Shown here: piece by piece, positions 1 through 6,910 of the stretch
Layout: every line of letters begins with the position of its first letter
How positions within the stretch are numbered: position 1 is the first letter of the stretch
Origin: a virus
Virus record (IMG/VR): IMGVR_UViG_3300037485_001103
Span: 1-27,463 of that record
Direction: 5' to 3' (one strand)
DNA: 27,463 bases
Made by a program: the position numbers and the translations under genes
The notes under the pieces: model-generated
Database searches by the model: none
The model's input: the letters and a program-made list of their open reading frames with translations, nothing else
Told to the model about the DNA's origin: nothing

Positions 1-2
1 TT

Positions 3-818
3 CCTGATCCGCCAGCCGAGCCGATTTCCAAGCCAGGCGACCTGTACAACCTTGGCCGGCACCGCATCCTGTGCGGCGACTCCACCAAGCCGACCGACGT
101 CGCCCGCCTGCTTGCCGGCGCCAAGATGGATCTCCTGCTGACCGACCCACCCTACAACGTCAACTACGAGGGAGGCACGGGCATGAAGATCCAGAACGAC
201 TCCATGCCCGACGAGAAGTTCCGCACCTTCCTCAAGGACGCTCTCGCGCCCGCCTTCAAGGCCCTGAAGCCCGGAGCCGCGTGGTACGTCTGGCACGCCG
301 ACAGCGAGGGGTTCAACTTCCGAGCCGCCGCCCGCGACTGCGGCGAGCGCACCCGGCAGTGCCTGATCTGGGTGAAGAACAGCCTCGTGCTTGGCCGGCA
401 GGACTACCAGTGGCAGCACGAGCCATGCCTATACGGCGCCAAAGCACCCGAAGCCACCGAGCTCACCGAAACCGTTCAGCGCGAACACGAGACCGCCTTG
501 TACGGATGGACCGAGGGCGCCGCCCACACATGGAACAACGACCGGAAGCAGACCACGGTCCTGTACTTCGACCGCCCAGCAAAGAGCGAAGAGCACCCGA
601 CGATGAAGCCCGTAGCGCTCTTCGCCTACCTGATGCAGAACAGCACCAACCGAGAGGCCAACGTCTACGACCCATTCATGGGCAGCGGGACAACCCTCAT
701 GGCAGCCGAGCAGCTGGGAAGAACCGCCTACGGCATGGAGCTCGACCCGCGCTTTGTGGACGTGATCGTCAAGCGGTGGGAGACCATGACGGGCCGCAAG
801 GCCGAGAGGGCGGTGTAA
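3..818 (+). CDS. DNA methyltransferase (N4-cytosine/N6-adenine type), 5' truncated
   Basis: This is a DNA methyltransferase whose beginning lies off the left edge. The frame is open from base 3, and residues before the internal ATG at 126 are already family-like (a GDLYNLGRHRILCGDS stretch). That stretch commonly links an N-terminal ParB-like domain to the methylase domain in phage enzymes, so ATG 126 is probably not the true start. The catalytic motif DPPYNV is near base 147, and the AdoMet-binding motif FMGSGTT is near base 677, close to the C-terminus. This order, motif IV before motif I, is that of beta-class amino-methyltransferases. The likely role is modifying phage DNA to evade restriction or to influence packaging. 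Methylated base and target are not readable from sequence. The terminase genes follow directly (1 nt gap). Confidence 0.9.
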   Translation, partial: PDPPAEPISKPGDLYNLGRHRILCGDSTKPTDVARLLAGAKMDLLLTDPPYNVNYEGGTGMKIQNDSMPDEKFRTFLKDALAPAFKALKPGAAWYVWHADSEGFNFRAAARDCGERTRQCLIWVKNSLVLGRQDYQWQHEPCLYGAKAPEATELTETVQREHETALYGWTEGAAHTWNNDRKQTTVLYFDRPAKSEEHPTMKPVALFAYLMQNSTNREANVYDPFMGSGTTLMAAEQLGRTAYGMELDPRFVDVIVKRWETMTGRKAERAV

Positions 819-819
819 G

Positions 820-1242
820 ATGGCAGAGGACAAGGCGATGCAACGTCAACCCGACCCGGCGCGATGGGAGGGAGAGGGGAGGCCGCGCAACGACCTGCGC
901 CTCGTGATGGCCGCGATCCGCGCCGGCTGGACCATCGACCCCCTCGTGAAGCAGGCCATCATCGGCCGCGCCTCCCGCATCCTCGCCAACCCGGACGCCA
1001 AGCCCCGAGACGTCGCCCGGGCCTCGAGCACCCTCGTGGCCATCGAGCGCCTAAACCTCGACGCCGCCGTGCAGGAGGACCGCATGGCCCGCCTGGACGC
1101 CGGGGACGCCACCGACCGCGTCGAGCTTGCCCAAGTCGTGACCGACGCCCAGCTGGCCGCTGTGGCCCGCGTGCTGGCCGCCAGCGCCCTCCCTGCCCCA
1201 TGCCCCGAGCCAAGCCCCAAGCCCAAGCGCAAGCGCAAGTGA
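820..1242 (+). CDS. Probable terminase small subunit or terminase-associated protein
   Basis: A 140-residue protein beginning 1 nt after the methyltransferase stop. It is mostly alpha-helical in appearance (RLVMAAIRAGW, then PRDVARASSTLVAIERLNLD) and ends in a Pro/Lys/Arg tail, PSPKPKRKRK. Small proteins of this kind, with a short helical pattern and a basic tail, often lie just upstream of large terminases, where small subunits recognise the packaging site. I see no clear helix-turn-helix, so the assignment rests on position, size and charge. Its stop overlaps the large-terminase frame: the gene ends TGA at 1240-1242, while the terminase starts at ATG 1200 or at the overlapping GTG 1239. This implies translational coupling. 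Confidence 0.55.
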   Translation: MAEDKAMQRQPDPARWEGEGRPRNDLRLVMAAIRAGWTIDPLVKQAIIGRASRILANPDAKPRDVARASSTLVAIERLNLDAAVQEDRMARLDAGDATDRVELAQVVTDAQLAAVARVLAASALPAPCPEPSPKPKRKRK

Positions 1243-2675
1243 CCGCCGAGGCCGCGGTCGAGGCCGCCCGGGAGAACCCGGCCGCCTTCCTCGCCCTGTG
1301 CCTTGGCAGGCCCGTCAGCCGCCTCCAGCAGGAGATGCTGCACCATGCCGTGGCGAACACCTCGTGGTACGCAGAGATCCCCCGCGGTCACGCCAAGACC
1401 TCGACCTTCGCCTACCTCGTCGCGTGGTGGGTGGGCATCCGCCCGGACGCCCGGTTCAAGATCGTTACCCAGACCGATGACCACGCCATCGCCACCACCC
1501 GGTTCATCCGGGACATCATCCGCGGCCCCGTCTTCCGCGCCTGCTTCCCGACCGTGAAGCTGAAGCCCGGGGAGGAAACCGTAAGTGCTTGGAGCGTCAC
1601 GGCTCCCGGCGTCGGCCCCCGCCGCGACCCGACCGTGCAGGCCACGGGCATCTTCGGCCGCACGGGCGGCCGCGCCGACGTGCTGTGGTTTGACGACATC
1701 TGCGACCTGCGGAACAGCGTCCTCCAGCCCGCCCTCCGCGCCCAGGTCAAGGAAGCCTACGCAAACATCTGGCTGCCGATGCTCGACCCCAGCGCCGAGC
1801 ACGAGCCACGCCTGTGGCGCACCGCAACGCCCTTCCACACGGATGACCTGACCGCCGATTGGCGGCGGGAGGCCGAGCCAGCGGGCACCCTTCTTCGTCG
1901 GCCGTGCATGGGCCTGACTAGCCCGTGGCCCGAGGTCTTCACCGCCGACGTCCTCGAGGCGAACCGCAGCGCGATGGGGCCGATGGCCTACGCCCGCGCC
2001 TACGAGCTGGTCCCCCTGTCCAGCGACCTTCTCGTCTTCCGCCCGGAATGGGTGGGGCACTACAAGGTCGGCCAGCAGCCCGAGCTCTGCCGCACGGTCG
2101 CGGCCATCGACTGGGGGTACTCGCGCAAGGCGCAGGACCGGGACGATCCCGACTACTCGGTCTGCCTCATCGGGGAGATCGACGCCGAGCGCAATTGCCG
2201 CCTCACGGACATCCTGCGCGTTCGAGACGCCTTCCCCGTCTTCGCCCGTCAGGCGTCCGACCTCTGCCGCCGGCGCGGGGTCTCCGCCGTCCTCGCCGAG
2301 GCCAACGGCCCCCAGCGCGGCATCTTCGACCAGTTCGCCTCCATGACCAGCCAGCCCATGATCGCGGTGGAGCGCGTGGCCGACAAGCACTTGCGTGCCG
2401 CCGGGGCGCAGCCCTTCGTCCAGGGCGGCAAGCTGCTGTTCCCCACGGACGATGCCGGGAAGGTGCTGCCCGCCTTCCAGCCCGTGCTCGACGAGATGCT
2501 GGCGTTCCCTGCGGGATCGCACGATGACACGGTGGACTGCGTGGTAGACCTATGCGCGGAAGCCGTGCGCGGCACGCTCTCGGCAGCCGACAGGAAAGTA
2601 CCTCGTATCGCCAAGCCCGACGCGATCACCCGCATCTTCGGGCAGCGCGAAGTGAAGCGCCCCTTCTTCAAGTGA
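1200..2675 (+). CDS. Terminase large subunit (DNA packaging ATPase and nuclease)
   Basis: The packaging motor protein cuts concatemeric DNA and drives it into the prohead using ATP. With the ATG at 1200 it is 491 residues. The ATPase domain shows a Walker A-like RGHAKT at about residues 62-67 and a Walker B strand with acidic pair, VLWFDD, at about 161-166. The nuclease domain shows AIDWGYS with Asp304, an AEANG segment, and HDD at 441-443 supplying the distal acidic residues. This is the normal order and size for the family. Start choice is uncertain: ATG 1200 has no clear Shine-Dalgarno, and GTG 1239 overlaps the upstream stop (GTGA). The frame stays open back to base 864, but that part overlaps the upstream gene and is not terminase-like. 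Confidence 0.95.
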   Translation: MPRAKPQAQAQAQVTAEAAVEAARENPAAFLALCLGRPVSRLQQEMLHHAVANTSWYAEIPRGHAKTSTFAYLVAWWVGIRPDARFKIVTQTDDHAIATTRFIRDIIRGPVFRACFPTVKLKPGEETVSAWSVTAPGVGPRRDPTVQATGIFGRTGGRADVLWFDDICDLRNSVLQPALRAQVKEAYANIWLPMLDPSAEHEPRLWRTATPFHTDDLTADWRREAEPAGTLLRRPCMGLTSPWPEVFTADVLEANRSAMGPMAYARAYELVPLSSDLLVFRPEWVGHYKVGQQPELCRTVAAIDWGYSRKAQDRDDPDYSVCLIGEIDAERNCRLTDILRVRDAFPVFARQASDLCRRRGVSAVLAEANGPQRGIFDQFASMTSQPMIAVERVADKHLRAAGAQPFVQGGKLLFPTDDAGKVLPAFQPVLDEMLAFPAGSHDDTVDCVVDLCAEAVRGTLSAADRKVPRIAKPDAITRIFGQREVKRPFFK

Positions 2676-2685
2676 CGGAGCAAGC

Positions 2686-4260
2686 ATGTACGCAGACCCG
2701 ACCCTGATGGACCTCGCAGCCGCCTACGCGAAGCGAAGCAACGGACGAAAGACGAAGCACGCGGTCGCGTGCGACCGCCCTGGCGCGAAGGCGAAGTTTG
2801 TGAAGTGGTTCACTGACCGCACAAAGGAGCTTCTGCGAGAAGCGCCTTACGTCGTGGGAGAGACCAAGAAGATCGCAAAGCAGATCGCCGCTCAGTCTGC
2901 ACAGCTGGAAGCAAAGTTAAATGAGCTGAAGGCAATCAAAGATCCGTCTGCGATGGAGGTGCGCGACCGCATCATTGCGTTGCACAATTCCATGACGGCA
3001 GACATTTCGCAGCTTCAGCGGGCGCTGCCAAACCAGTTCTCCCGCCCCGGCGCGAAGGCGGAGTTTGAGATGTCGGCTAACGAGAAAGCGTCGCTTGCTG
3101 CGCATTTTCGTGCGGTCACGATTCTGTTGAACAAGGCACGCGAAGACCTGTTTGCCGCAGAGAAGTCTGGCGACAACGCCGCGCTTCGCAAGGCGCGAGA
3201 AGAAATCCAGCACTATTCCAAGCAGCGCGAGGATGCAATCGCAATGCTAAAGGCTGCTGGACTGATGTCCCGCCCCGGCGCGAAGGCGAAGATGGGGAGA
3301 ATGTTGCAACCGTATGAGGTAACTGAGTTGCGGGAGTTCCTGGAGTCGTATGGTGTTACAAAGCACGACATCATCAAGAGCATCGGGCAAGTCAAGGTTT
3401 CCAAGTCGCAGGTGGGAAAGGCATTAGATGCCATTGCGGCGCTGAATAGAGAGATTCAAAAGGAAGGCATTGGCGACAAAGTTGTGGTGGATGTTGTGCC
3501 GTTCTCTCGCCCCGGCGCGAAGGCGAAGATGGCTCTCGCCATGAAACTGACGCCCGAGCAGAAGAAGTTCTACTACGAACTCTGGAACTTCTGGACGCCC
3601 GAGCGACAGAAGAATCCGACTGAACACGAGGCAGAACTTCGCGCTCTTGTTCGTCGCGCAAAGTCGATGCCGGATTTTCGCGTGACTGCCGCAGGTCAGC
3701 GGATGCCGAATCTTCATGAACTTGCTGACGAGCAGGAAGATCGAGTGAAGTCTTATTCCTCTCGCACCGGCACAAAGGCGAAGTTTGCCCAGCCTCCCTT
3801 CAGCGCATCCGACCTGAACGCGCTCAAGCGCCTCGTCAAGCAGTACGAGCAGCAGGCGAAGGCGAACAAGGGCAAGCAGGGACCGAACGGTGAAAACCTC
3901 GAGTTCAAGGCCTTGAGCATCGCTGGCTGGATGCAGGAGATGATTAACTACGCGCAGGCAGGGCAGACGGGCCGTGCGTACTCGATTGTGCGGACGTCGA
4001 ATCCGGATTACCTTCGCTTCCTTCCTGCCTCGCTGGTCAAGGCAGCGCAGGACGTGACGAAGATGTCCCGCCCCGGCGCGAAGGCGAAGTCCACCCACGC
4101 CGCGCTCCCCCCGCAGACCCTCGAGGCCGAGCGCAAGCCCGGCGGCGGCTCGCACTCCGAGGCCGTGAGCCGCAAGATCGCCACCCTCATCAACGAGGGC
4201 AAGCCGCAGGACCAGGCAGTCGCCATCGCGCTCGACCTCGAGCGCCGCGGCGAGCTGTGA
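2686..4260 (+). CDS. Repeat-punctuated modular protein with six RPGAKAK motifs, function unknown
   Basis: I do not recognise this 524-residue protein. Six copies of a SRPGAKAKF-like motif sit at residues 31-37, 120-126 (RPGAKAE), 196-202, 275-281, 360-366 (RTGTKAK) and 462-468, spaced 76-102 residues apart. The segments between them are unrelated to each other. Most look helical and charged, the first two coiled-coil-like; the fourth is aromatic-rich around YYELWNFW. The C-terminal ~55 residues (HSEAVSRKIATL, QAVAIALDLERRGEL) resemble short helical domains found in other phage proteins. No signal peptide, membrane segment or catalytic motif is visible. Between the repeats GC is visibly lower than in neighbours: the line 3421-3480 counts about 47%, against about 75% at 7261-7320 in the portal. 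It lies between terminase and portal, outside the usual core set. It could be a virion cargo protein, a processed polyprotein or a recombination-built adaptor. Confidence 0.8.
   Translation: MYADPTLMDLAAAYAKRSNGRKTKHAVACDRPGAKAKFVKWFTDRTKELLREAPYVVGETKKIAKQIAAQSAQLEAKLNELKAIKDPSAMEVRDRIIALHNSMTADISQLQRALPNQFSRPGAKAEFEMSANEKASLAAHFRAVTILLNKAREDLFAAEKSGDNAALRKAREEIQHYSKQREDAIAMLKAAGLMSRPGAKAKMGRMLQPYEVTELREFLESYGVTKHDIIKSIGQVKVSKSQVGKALDAIAALNREIQKEGIGDKVVVDVVPFSRPGAKAKMALAMKLTPEQKKFYYELWNFWTPERQKNPTEHEAELRALVRRAKSMPDFRVTAAGQRMPNLHELADEQEDRVKSYSSRTGTKAKFAQPPFSASDLNALKRLVKQYEQQAKANKGKQGPNGENLEFKALSIAGWMQEMINYAQAGQTGRAYSIVRTSNPDYLRFLPASLVKAAQDVTKMSRPGAKAKSTHAALPPQTLEAERKPGGGSHSEAVSRKIATLINEGKPQDQAVAIALDLERRGEL
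2773..4092 (+). repeat. Six in-frame ~24-27 bp direct repeats encoding (S)RPGAKAK(F/M)
   Basis: Copies begin at 2773, 3040, 3268, 3505, 3760 and 4066. The core cggcgcgaaggcgaag is exact in copies 3, 4 and 6. Copies 1 and 2 differ from the 20-base consensus at one base each, and copy 5 at three. Start-to-start spacings of 267, 228, 237, 255 and 306 bases are all multiples of three, so the frame is kept. The repeats use GC-rich codons (cgc ccc ggc gcg aag) although the modules between them use many A/T-ending codons. I infer either DNA-level copying or recombination, or strong constraint on a basic peptide. Confidence 0.9.
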
Positions 4261-4276
4261 ACCACAGGAGACAGAC

Positions 4277-5527
4277 ATGAGCACCGCAGGACATACGCCC
4301 AACTTCATCGCCGAAGAGGCCATCTACCCGTTCCGCTGCGTGAAGGTCGGAACCCTCCCGTTCAAGGCGGTCCCCTCCACCGCGAACCCGGAGATCCTGC
4401 TCGGCGTGACCGACGGGTCCATCCAGACCTTCAACGGCACCTACCACGCGACTGCCGGCCAGACGATCAGCCTCCAGAACGGCGAGTTCGTCCAGCTGAC
4501 AGCCAGCGGCAGCATCACGGTCGGCGACACGCTGATCGCCACCACGGACGGCAAGGTCGAGGCGAGCGTCAGCGCGACGGAGTACGTCGCCCAGGCGGCG
4601 GAGAACGCGAACGACGGCGAGATCTTCTGGGCGAAGAAGATCGGCGCGTGGACGGTCAGCGGCGGCGGCCCCAGCCCCATCGGCGGCGGCTGGCCTGCGC
4701 CGGAGTCGAAGGCGCTGTGGTCGTGCGAGTTCACGGGCGCGATTCCCGTGTTCGATGCCACCCCCGTCGACCCGGCGTTTCTGCCCGGTCCCGACTTTTA
4801 CTTCCAGCGATCCGACGCAGGCCAAGCGGCGGTTGAGCAGAACTATTTTCCGGTTGCGAGACACTTTGGTGTTGTCGATGTAAGTGTCATTGGCAACGCT
4901 TTCGACCCGCAATGGATCATGGTGGGAAATGCTCCTCCGATTACACCAGCCGACTTTAACGCATCATCCATTGGAGGTCGGCCCGGTGTCGATCTGCGGT
5001 ACGACAACAACGAGTTCGTCGTAATTTGGAAGCCGTATTCGTATTTGAACACCGGATCGGGACTTGACTGGAGGGTCTACGCTGGATGTTTGTCCGCTAG
5101 TCTGTCGTATCCAGATCATCCCATTGATGGTGGTGTCGGCTTCTTCTTCCGCGCATCGCCAGCCAACGCAAACTGGATTTGCGTGGCGCGGTTTTACAAT
5201 GCCACGACATCTTCGTTCATCGAATACACACAGGACAGCGGTGTGCCGATCAACATCGTTTCCCCGGCGTGGAAGAACATGAAGGTCATCACGGTCGAAG
5301 GATCGACGCCGGGTTCGTATCCGACTGTTGAGTGGTACATCGACGGAACGCTGATTCACTCTTTGGATGTCAACACCATTGCCAGCAACATCCGCAGTTC
5401 ACTTGATGCGGAACCGATCTTTGCGATGGCGGGCGCATATGTTGTAAACGACGAAGATGTAAGCCAAGTCTTGGCGAACCAGTTGGACTACATGCACGCC
5501 CTGACCACCTTCACGAACCCGAGGTAA
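4277..5527 (+). CDS. Head-decoration domain fused to a jelly-roll/lectin-like domain
   Basis: A 416-residue protein preceded by a good ribosome site (aggaga). Residues 1-127 clearly match the stand-alone decoration protein encoded at 11191-11583: both share PN-IA...PFR, GVTDGS, GQ/TQISLQ, a -DGK- and a GEIF-A--IG ending. A Gly/Pro linker (GGGPSPIGGG, about residues 129-138) leads to a ~275-residue C-terminal domain. That part is beta-rich and aromatic, with segments such as VGFFFRASPANANWICVARF and TVEWYIDGTLIHSL that recall LamG/concanavalin-like sugar-binding sandwiches. This is a family-level impression, not a match. GC falls and codon use shifts within the gene from about base 4790. The probable role is a capsid surface protein displaying an adhesin. 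It sits before the portal, not beside its paralogue. Confidence 0.75.
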   Translation: MSTAGHTPNFIAEEAIYPFRCVKVGTLPFKAVPSTANPEILLGVTDGSIQTFNGTYHATAGQTISLQNGEFVQLTASGSITVGDTLIATTDGKVEASVSATEYVAQAAENANDGEIFWAKKIGAWTVSGGGPSPIGGGWPAPESKALWSCEFTGAIPVFDATPVDPAFLPGPDFYFQRSDAGQAAVEQNYFPVARHFGVVDVSVIGNAFDPQWIMVGNAPPITPADFNASSIGGRPGVDLRYDNNEFVVIWKPYSYLNTGSGLDWRVYAGCLSASLSYPDHPIDGGVGFFFRASPANANWICVARFYNATTSSFIEYTQDSGVPINIVSPAWKNMKVITVEGSTPGSYPTVEWYIDGTLIHSLDVNTIASNIRSSLDAEPIFAMAGAYVVNDEDVSQVLANQLDYMHALTTFTNPR

Positions 5528-5530
5528 CAC

Positions 5531-5926
5531 ATGGAAAGCGCACTCATCAACAACGGCAAGGTCATCGGCGTGCGGGAAGGCGATTGGTCCGGCAAGCCGG
5601 GATATGTCCTGCTCAACGCTGGGGAGAGAGTCATTCAGGGCATGGGCTTCGACGCGTCGAAGTCGCCCCGGTTCTTCCTCCAGCGACCGACGAAGCCCGC
5701 TCCCAAGTGGACGGCTTTCCAGTTCCTCCTGCGGTTCACCGAGGCCGAGCGTGCGGCATTCCAGGCAGAGGCCGCGACGGACACGAAGGTCGCCGACTTC
5801 ATGCTGCTGTGCTCGGCAGCTTCCCAGATTGAGGCAGACCACCCGGTCACGGTTGCCGGCATGGACTACCTTGTCTCCATCGACCTCATCACCCGCGACC
5901 GCGCCGACGAGATCCTCGGCAAGTAA
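5531..5926 (+). CDS. Small conserved phage protein, function unknown
   Basis: A 131-residue protein starting 3 nt after the preceding stop, with gaggt upstream. The N-terminal part (residues ~1-55) is a short beta-rich segment starting MESALINNGKVIGVR. The C-terminal part is helical (KWTAFQFLLRFTEAERAAF, VADFMLLCSAASQIEADHP, LVSIDLITRDRADEIL). The pattern F-xx-FT-x-AER followed by a hydrophobic helix and a final D/RADEIL is familiar from small phage proteins usually encoded near tail fiber or structural genes, but I know of no demonstrated function. Here it is inside the island between terminase and portal and may be co-expressed with the fusion protein just upstream. Confidence 0.7.
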   Translation: MESALINNGKVIGVREGDWSGKPGYVLLNAGERVIQGMGFDASKSPRFFLQRPTKPAPKWTAFQFLLRFTEAERAAFQAEAATDTKVADFMLLCSAASQIEADHPVTVAGMDYLVSIDLITRDRADEILGK

Positions 5927-5935
5927 GGCACCCCC

Positions 5936-6466
5936 ATGTCCAGCATCACCACCGACCAGAACATCGCAGGCAAGACCACCGTCGCCAGCGTCCCGAGCTC
6001 GTACGCGGCGCTGGACCCGGCCACCCTCCCAACCTCGGGCGTGCTCTACAACGGCTCCCCGAACCCGGGCGGGCGCAACCCCAGCCTGCTGCGCCTGACG
6101 CCGTTCGCCAGCGCGACGGGCGGCACGAGCGTCGGGATGCGGGTGGTCGGCTACACGCCCTACCTGAAGGCGGACGGATCTGGGACGGTCTACGTCCCGA
6201 CCGTGCTGGGCGACTTCACCCTGACCTTCAGCACGGGAACGGTGCCGACTTGGACGCTGGACGCGGCTGGTGATGCTCGTCCGTACGCGGGCATCGTTCA
6301 GGTTGCAGGCACCCCCACGGCGAATCTGTTCAGCCCGGGAACGGCAGCCGTCTCCAACGTGGAACCTGCCAGCCTGCTGATCGACCCGGTCGGCAACACC
6401 ATCGTCCAGGTCCAGTTCAAGTCAAGCGGCAGCCCCACGATGGGCGTCCTCTGGGCGACCCTCTGA
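5936..6466 (+). CDS. Hypothetical beta-rich structural protein
   Basis: A 176-residue protein preceded by a weak aagg site. Composition is rich in Gly, Ser, Thr, Pro and Val, with alternating hydrophobic strands (GMRVVGYTPYL, DFTLTFSTGTVPTWTL, TIVQVQFKSSG), typical of beta-sandwich virion proteins. There is no signal peptide, membrane helix or enzyme motif. Its stop overlaps the next start by one base (TGATG at 6464-6468), so the two are probably translated together. Location in the accessory island beside a decoration-domain fusion suggests a further capsid-surface or accessory virion protein. That is inference from context only. Confidence 0.65.
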   Translation: MSSITTDQNIAGKTTVASVPSSYAALDPATLPTSGVLYNGSPNPGGRNPSLLRLTPFASATGGTSVGMRVVGYTPYLKADGSGTVYVPTVLGDFTLTFSTGTVPTWTLDAAGDARPYAGIVQVAGTPTANLFSPGTAAVSNVEPASLLIDPVGNTIVQVQFKSSGSPTMGVLWATL

Positions 6467-6906
6467 TGCGGAGCTGGATCGGACGGATCTCGCGGCCTGC
6501 CCTGCGCCTCGGCGTGGCGGCGATCACGCGTGGCAACCGCAGTTTGGACATCGGCCCGTTTCCGATGGACTGGCCGAACATCAACAGCGAAGCACTGACG
6601 GCAACCACCGACAAGCTTCAGGTCACGTCGATCAACGTGCCCGTGACTTTCACGGCGAACGCACCGACCGGAATGACCGTGATTGCCGTGGTCAACGGCA
6701 GCACGTCCGACACGGGCGCCACGAGCACGCCGATGGGCGCAAGCCCTACACCGTTCACCGTGCCGCCGAACAGCTTCGTCTGGTTTGTCTGCTCGGCCGT
6801 GTCCGCAGCAGGTGGCACCATTACCGTCCGCAACAGCACGGCAGGCAGCGCGGTGGTGGACGCAATCGTGGTCAATCTCGGAGTCGGCCCGCCGCCGGAG
6901 GCATGA
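6466..6906 (+). CDS. Hypothetical small beta-sandwich protein
   Basis: A 146-residue protein coupled by TGATG to the gene before it. The first ~30 residues are basic and hydrophobic (MRSWIGRISRPALRLGVAAITRG). The rest is strand-rich: VPVTFTANAPTGMTVIAVVNG, PNSFVWFVCSAVSAAGG and TITVRNSTAGSAVVDAIVVN. This gives an Ig- or jelly-roll-like impression, with strands separated by Thr/Ser/Gly turns. No catalytic motif is visible. It is the last gene of the island before the portal, whose ATG follows 5 nt after this stop. It may be another displayed or capsid-associated protein; I cannot assign a family. Confidence 0.6.
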   Translation: MRSWIGRISRPALRLGVAAITRGNRSLDIGPFPMDWPNINSEALTATTDKLQVTSINVPVTFTANAPTGMTVIAVVNGSTSDTGATSTPMGASPTPFTVPPNSFVWFVCSAVSAAGGTITVRNSTAGSAVVDAIVVNLGVGPPPEA

Positions 6907-6910
6907 GGTA

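Noticed and set aside
864-1199. N-terminal extension of the terminase frame upstream of 1200
   Set aside because: It overlaps the preceding gene and is Arg/Pro-rich without terminase features.
846-2522. Long minus-strand open frame opposite the terminase (558 codons)
   Set aside because: It is antisense to a protein with Walker and nuclease motifs. Its composition is Arg/Ala/Gly/Val-rich, as expected of a shadow frame in high-GC DNA.
2773-4092. CRISPR array
   Set aside because: The repeats are coding, in frame, only ~24 bp long and 228-306 bp apart, far beyond CRISPR spacer lengths, and the intervening sequence is protein-coding.
6683-6910. N-terminal extension of the portal frame
   Set aside because: It lies within the preceding gene in another frame. 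ATG 6911 has a ribosome site and a typical basic portal N-terminus.
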